27,490 nucleotides of DNA from positions 1-27,490 of IMG/VR virus record IMGVR_UViG_3300012920_000204; one strand, given 5' to 3'. This stretch comes from a virus. Shown in pieces: positions 26,385-27,490 of the stretch (position 1 is its first letter; each line of letters opens with the position of its first letter). A program made the translations under genes and the position numbers. The notes beneath the pieces are model-generated. The model was not told the origin of the DNA, did no database searches, and worked only from the letters and a program-made list of their open reading frames with translations.

Positions 26385-27490
26385 CAGGCATATTCATTGT
26401 GATTTCAAAAACTTTGTAATTAAACCCTTCTCTAGTATATATCTCAATTCTTTCTTGCGCGTGTTTCATGGTATAGTTCTTTCTTTTACGCCAAGAAAGG
26501 TTATCGGATATATCGTAAATGGTAGTACCTTGGCCGTCATCTGACTTTCGTAGTCCCCGCCCAATACTTTGCAGCACTCTGATTTGACTTTTTGTTGGAG
26601 CTGCAAATACAATGTTGTGAAGGTTCTTAATATTAATGCCTGTGCTGAAAGTTCCGGCAGAAGCAACAATGATTGCATCTTTTTCAGACTCGGTAATTTC
26701 ACGAATGGTTTCTCTTTCAGTGGCATTCACTTCTCCACTAACATAAAAGATTTTTCTGTCATCGTCAGCCATTTCTTTTATCATATTATAAAGTGGCTTA
26801 CCGTGTTTCTTAACAAGATTAAATATCACAAGAGTATTTCCCTTTTGTGTTAATGCTAACTTTGATATAAATTCGTTACGCAGCGGATGTTCAACAATGG
26901 TCGCAATCTCCGCCTGATAATTCATCTTGGCCACGGCCTTTCTCAATACATCGTCGTGCTTTAAAACAATACACTGAATCTTAAGATTTGCAAGTGTGTC
27001 ATTATCAATAAGGTTCTTGGTAGTAATTACTTTGTGTATAGGACCAAAGTTTCCGATAAGAACAAGTTCATTACACTGGCTTCCATCCAGCGTTCCTGTT
27101 GTACCAATTCTATATCCAGCACCTGACAAATTATTCATTATAGTATTAAGGCTTTTGGCTTTAAACAAATGAGCCTCATCCCCTACCACCATACCATACT
27201 GACTGAACCAACCTTTCCCACACTTAATAGCACTTTGCCAAGTGGTAATAACAACGTTAGCTTCAAAGTTGTGCTTTTCTTTACCTGAATAAATCTGGTG
27301 ACATAATACGTCTGCGTCAAACTCTGGATCGTTAGAACTATAATCAGCAAAGTCCTTTTTCATTTGCTCTACCAACGAAGTGGTTGGAACAATAATCAGC
27401 GCTCTGTTCTTGTAGTTTTCCAAGAAGTATCGAATCATTAAATAAATGATAAGACTTTTTCCTGAGCCTGTTGGACTAATGATAAGTGAC
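26371..27490 (-). CDS. uvsW: UvsW DNA/RNA helicase, C-terminal part (5' end beyond window)
   Basis: The frame stays open to the right edge, beyond the first ATG at 27438; the translated edge reads SLIISPTGSGKS, which contains Walker A, so the N-terminal DNA-binding domain is outside the window. Further motifs: IIVPTTSLVEQM (Ia), VVGDEAHLF (DEAH, II), GTTGTL (III), FYVSGEVNATERE, VASAGTFSTGINIKNLHN (V) and QSIGRGLRKS (VI). These match T4 UvsW (IVPTTALTTQM, VSGEVDTETR, STGISVKNLHH, QTIGRVLRK). UvsW is a superfamily 2 helicase that unwinds R-loops and branched DNA and helps shift replication from origin-dependent to recombination-dependent initiation. Confidence 0.95.
   Translation of the reverse strand, partial: SLIISPTGSGKSLIIYLMIRYFLENYKNRALIIVPTTSLVEQMKKDFADYSSNDPEFDADVLCHQIYSGKEKHNFEANVVITTWQSAIKCGKGWFSQYGMVVGDEAHLFKAKSLNTIMNNLSGAGYRIGTTGTLDGSQCNELVLIGNFGPIHKVITTKNLIDNDTLANLKIQCIVLKHDDVLRKAVAKMNYQAEIATIVEHPLRNEFISKLALTQKGNTLVIFNLVKKHGKPLYNMIKEMADDDRKIFYVSGEVNATERETIREITESEKDAIIVASAGTFSTGINIKNLHNIVFAAPTKSQIRVLQSIGRGLRKSDDGQGTTIYDISDNLSWRKRKNYTMKHAQERIEIYTREGFNYKVFEITMNMPDDTK

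Noticed and set aside
1-27490. CRISPR arrays, insertion sequences, introns or homing endonucleases
   Set aside because: No regular direct repeats, no transposase, and genes 43, 46, 42 and 55 are uninterrupted.

Overview
The window is part of the genome of a T4-type tailed phage (myovirus). Nearly all coding capacity is on the minus strand. Read from right to left it gives the classic T4 replication/recombination order: uvsW (cut by the right edge), gene 55, 47, 46, then 45, 44, 62, regA, 43, later 42, and finally the start of uvsX (cut by the left edge). Accessory genes sit between these: a CobS/MoxR-like AAA+ ATPase with a metallopeptidase/VWA protein, a small heat shock protein, a flavin-dependent halogenase-like enzyme and a MazG-like pyrophosphohydrolase. 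These resemble the accessory set of marine T4-like phages (cyanophages, pelagiphages). A true gene-42 dCMP hydroxymethylase instead implies hydroxymethylcytosine DNA, as in enterobacterial T4 relatives. The host cannot be named from the sequence; coding is AT-rich and Shine-Dalgarno (SD) sites are mostly missing.

Layout. 1-167: uvsX start. 210-5403: one operon of six genes (nucleotide-modification-domain protein, dCMP deaminase, putative DNA glycosyltransferase, EcbF/BcbF-type HAD phosphatase, fused nucleotidyltransferase-kinase, C5-cytosine methyltransferase). 5442-6107: dCMP hydroxymethylase. 6148-7527: six small unknown genes. 7632-13247: the DNA polymerase operon (gp43, MazG-like, primase-like, two small proteins, halogenase). 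13303-14670: small membrane protein, Hsp20 and two tandem paralogues behind a triple TATAAATA late promoter. 14709-18336: regA, 62, 44, a 27-residue membrane peptide, a small gene, tRNA-Ala(UGC), a small acidic gene, 45 and a winged-helix-like gene. 18404-22232: CobS-like/VWA pair and a small gene. 22500-25931: 46, 47, 55. 26073-27490: unknown gene and uvsW.

Two observations stand out. First, the hydroxymethylcytosine genes are linked to a capsule-type cassette for activating a small sugar or alcohol, plus a glycosyltransferase and a methyltransferase; this suggests an uncharacterised DNA hypermodification pathway. Motifs resembling sliding-clamp-binding peptides occur in both the glycosyltransferase and the methyltransferase. 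Second, ten minus-strand promoters and one plus-strand promoter share TTTACA-17 bp-TATAAT with invariant spacing. In seven of the ten the start codon lies exactly 6 nt past the -10 box, which predicts leaderless mRNAs for genes 42, 43, 44, 45, 55 and two others. The plus-strand promoter points against uvsW and has the same -10/ATG spacing, but its ATG opens only a three-codon frame.
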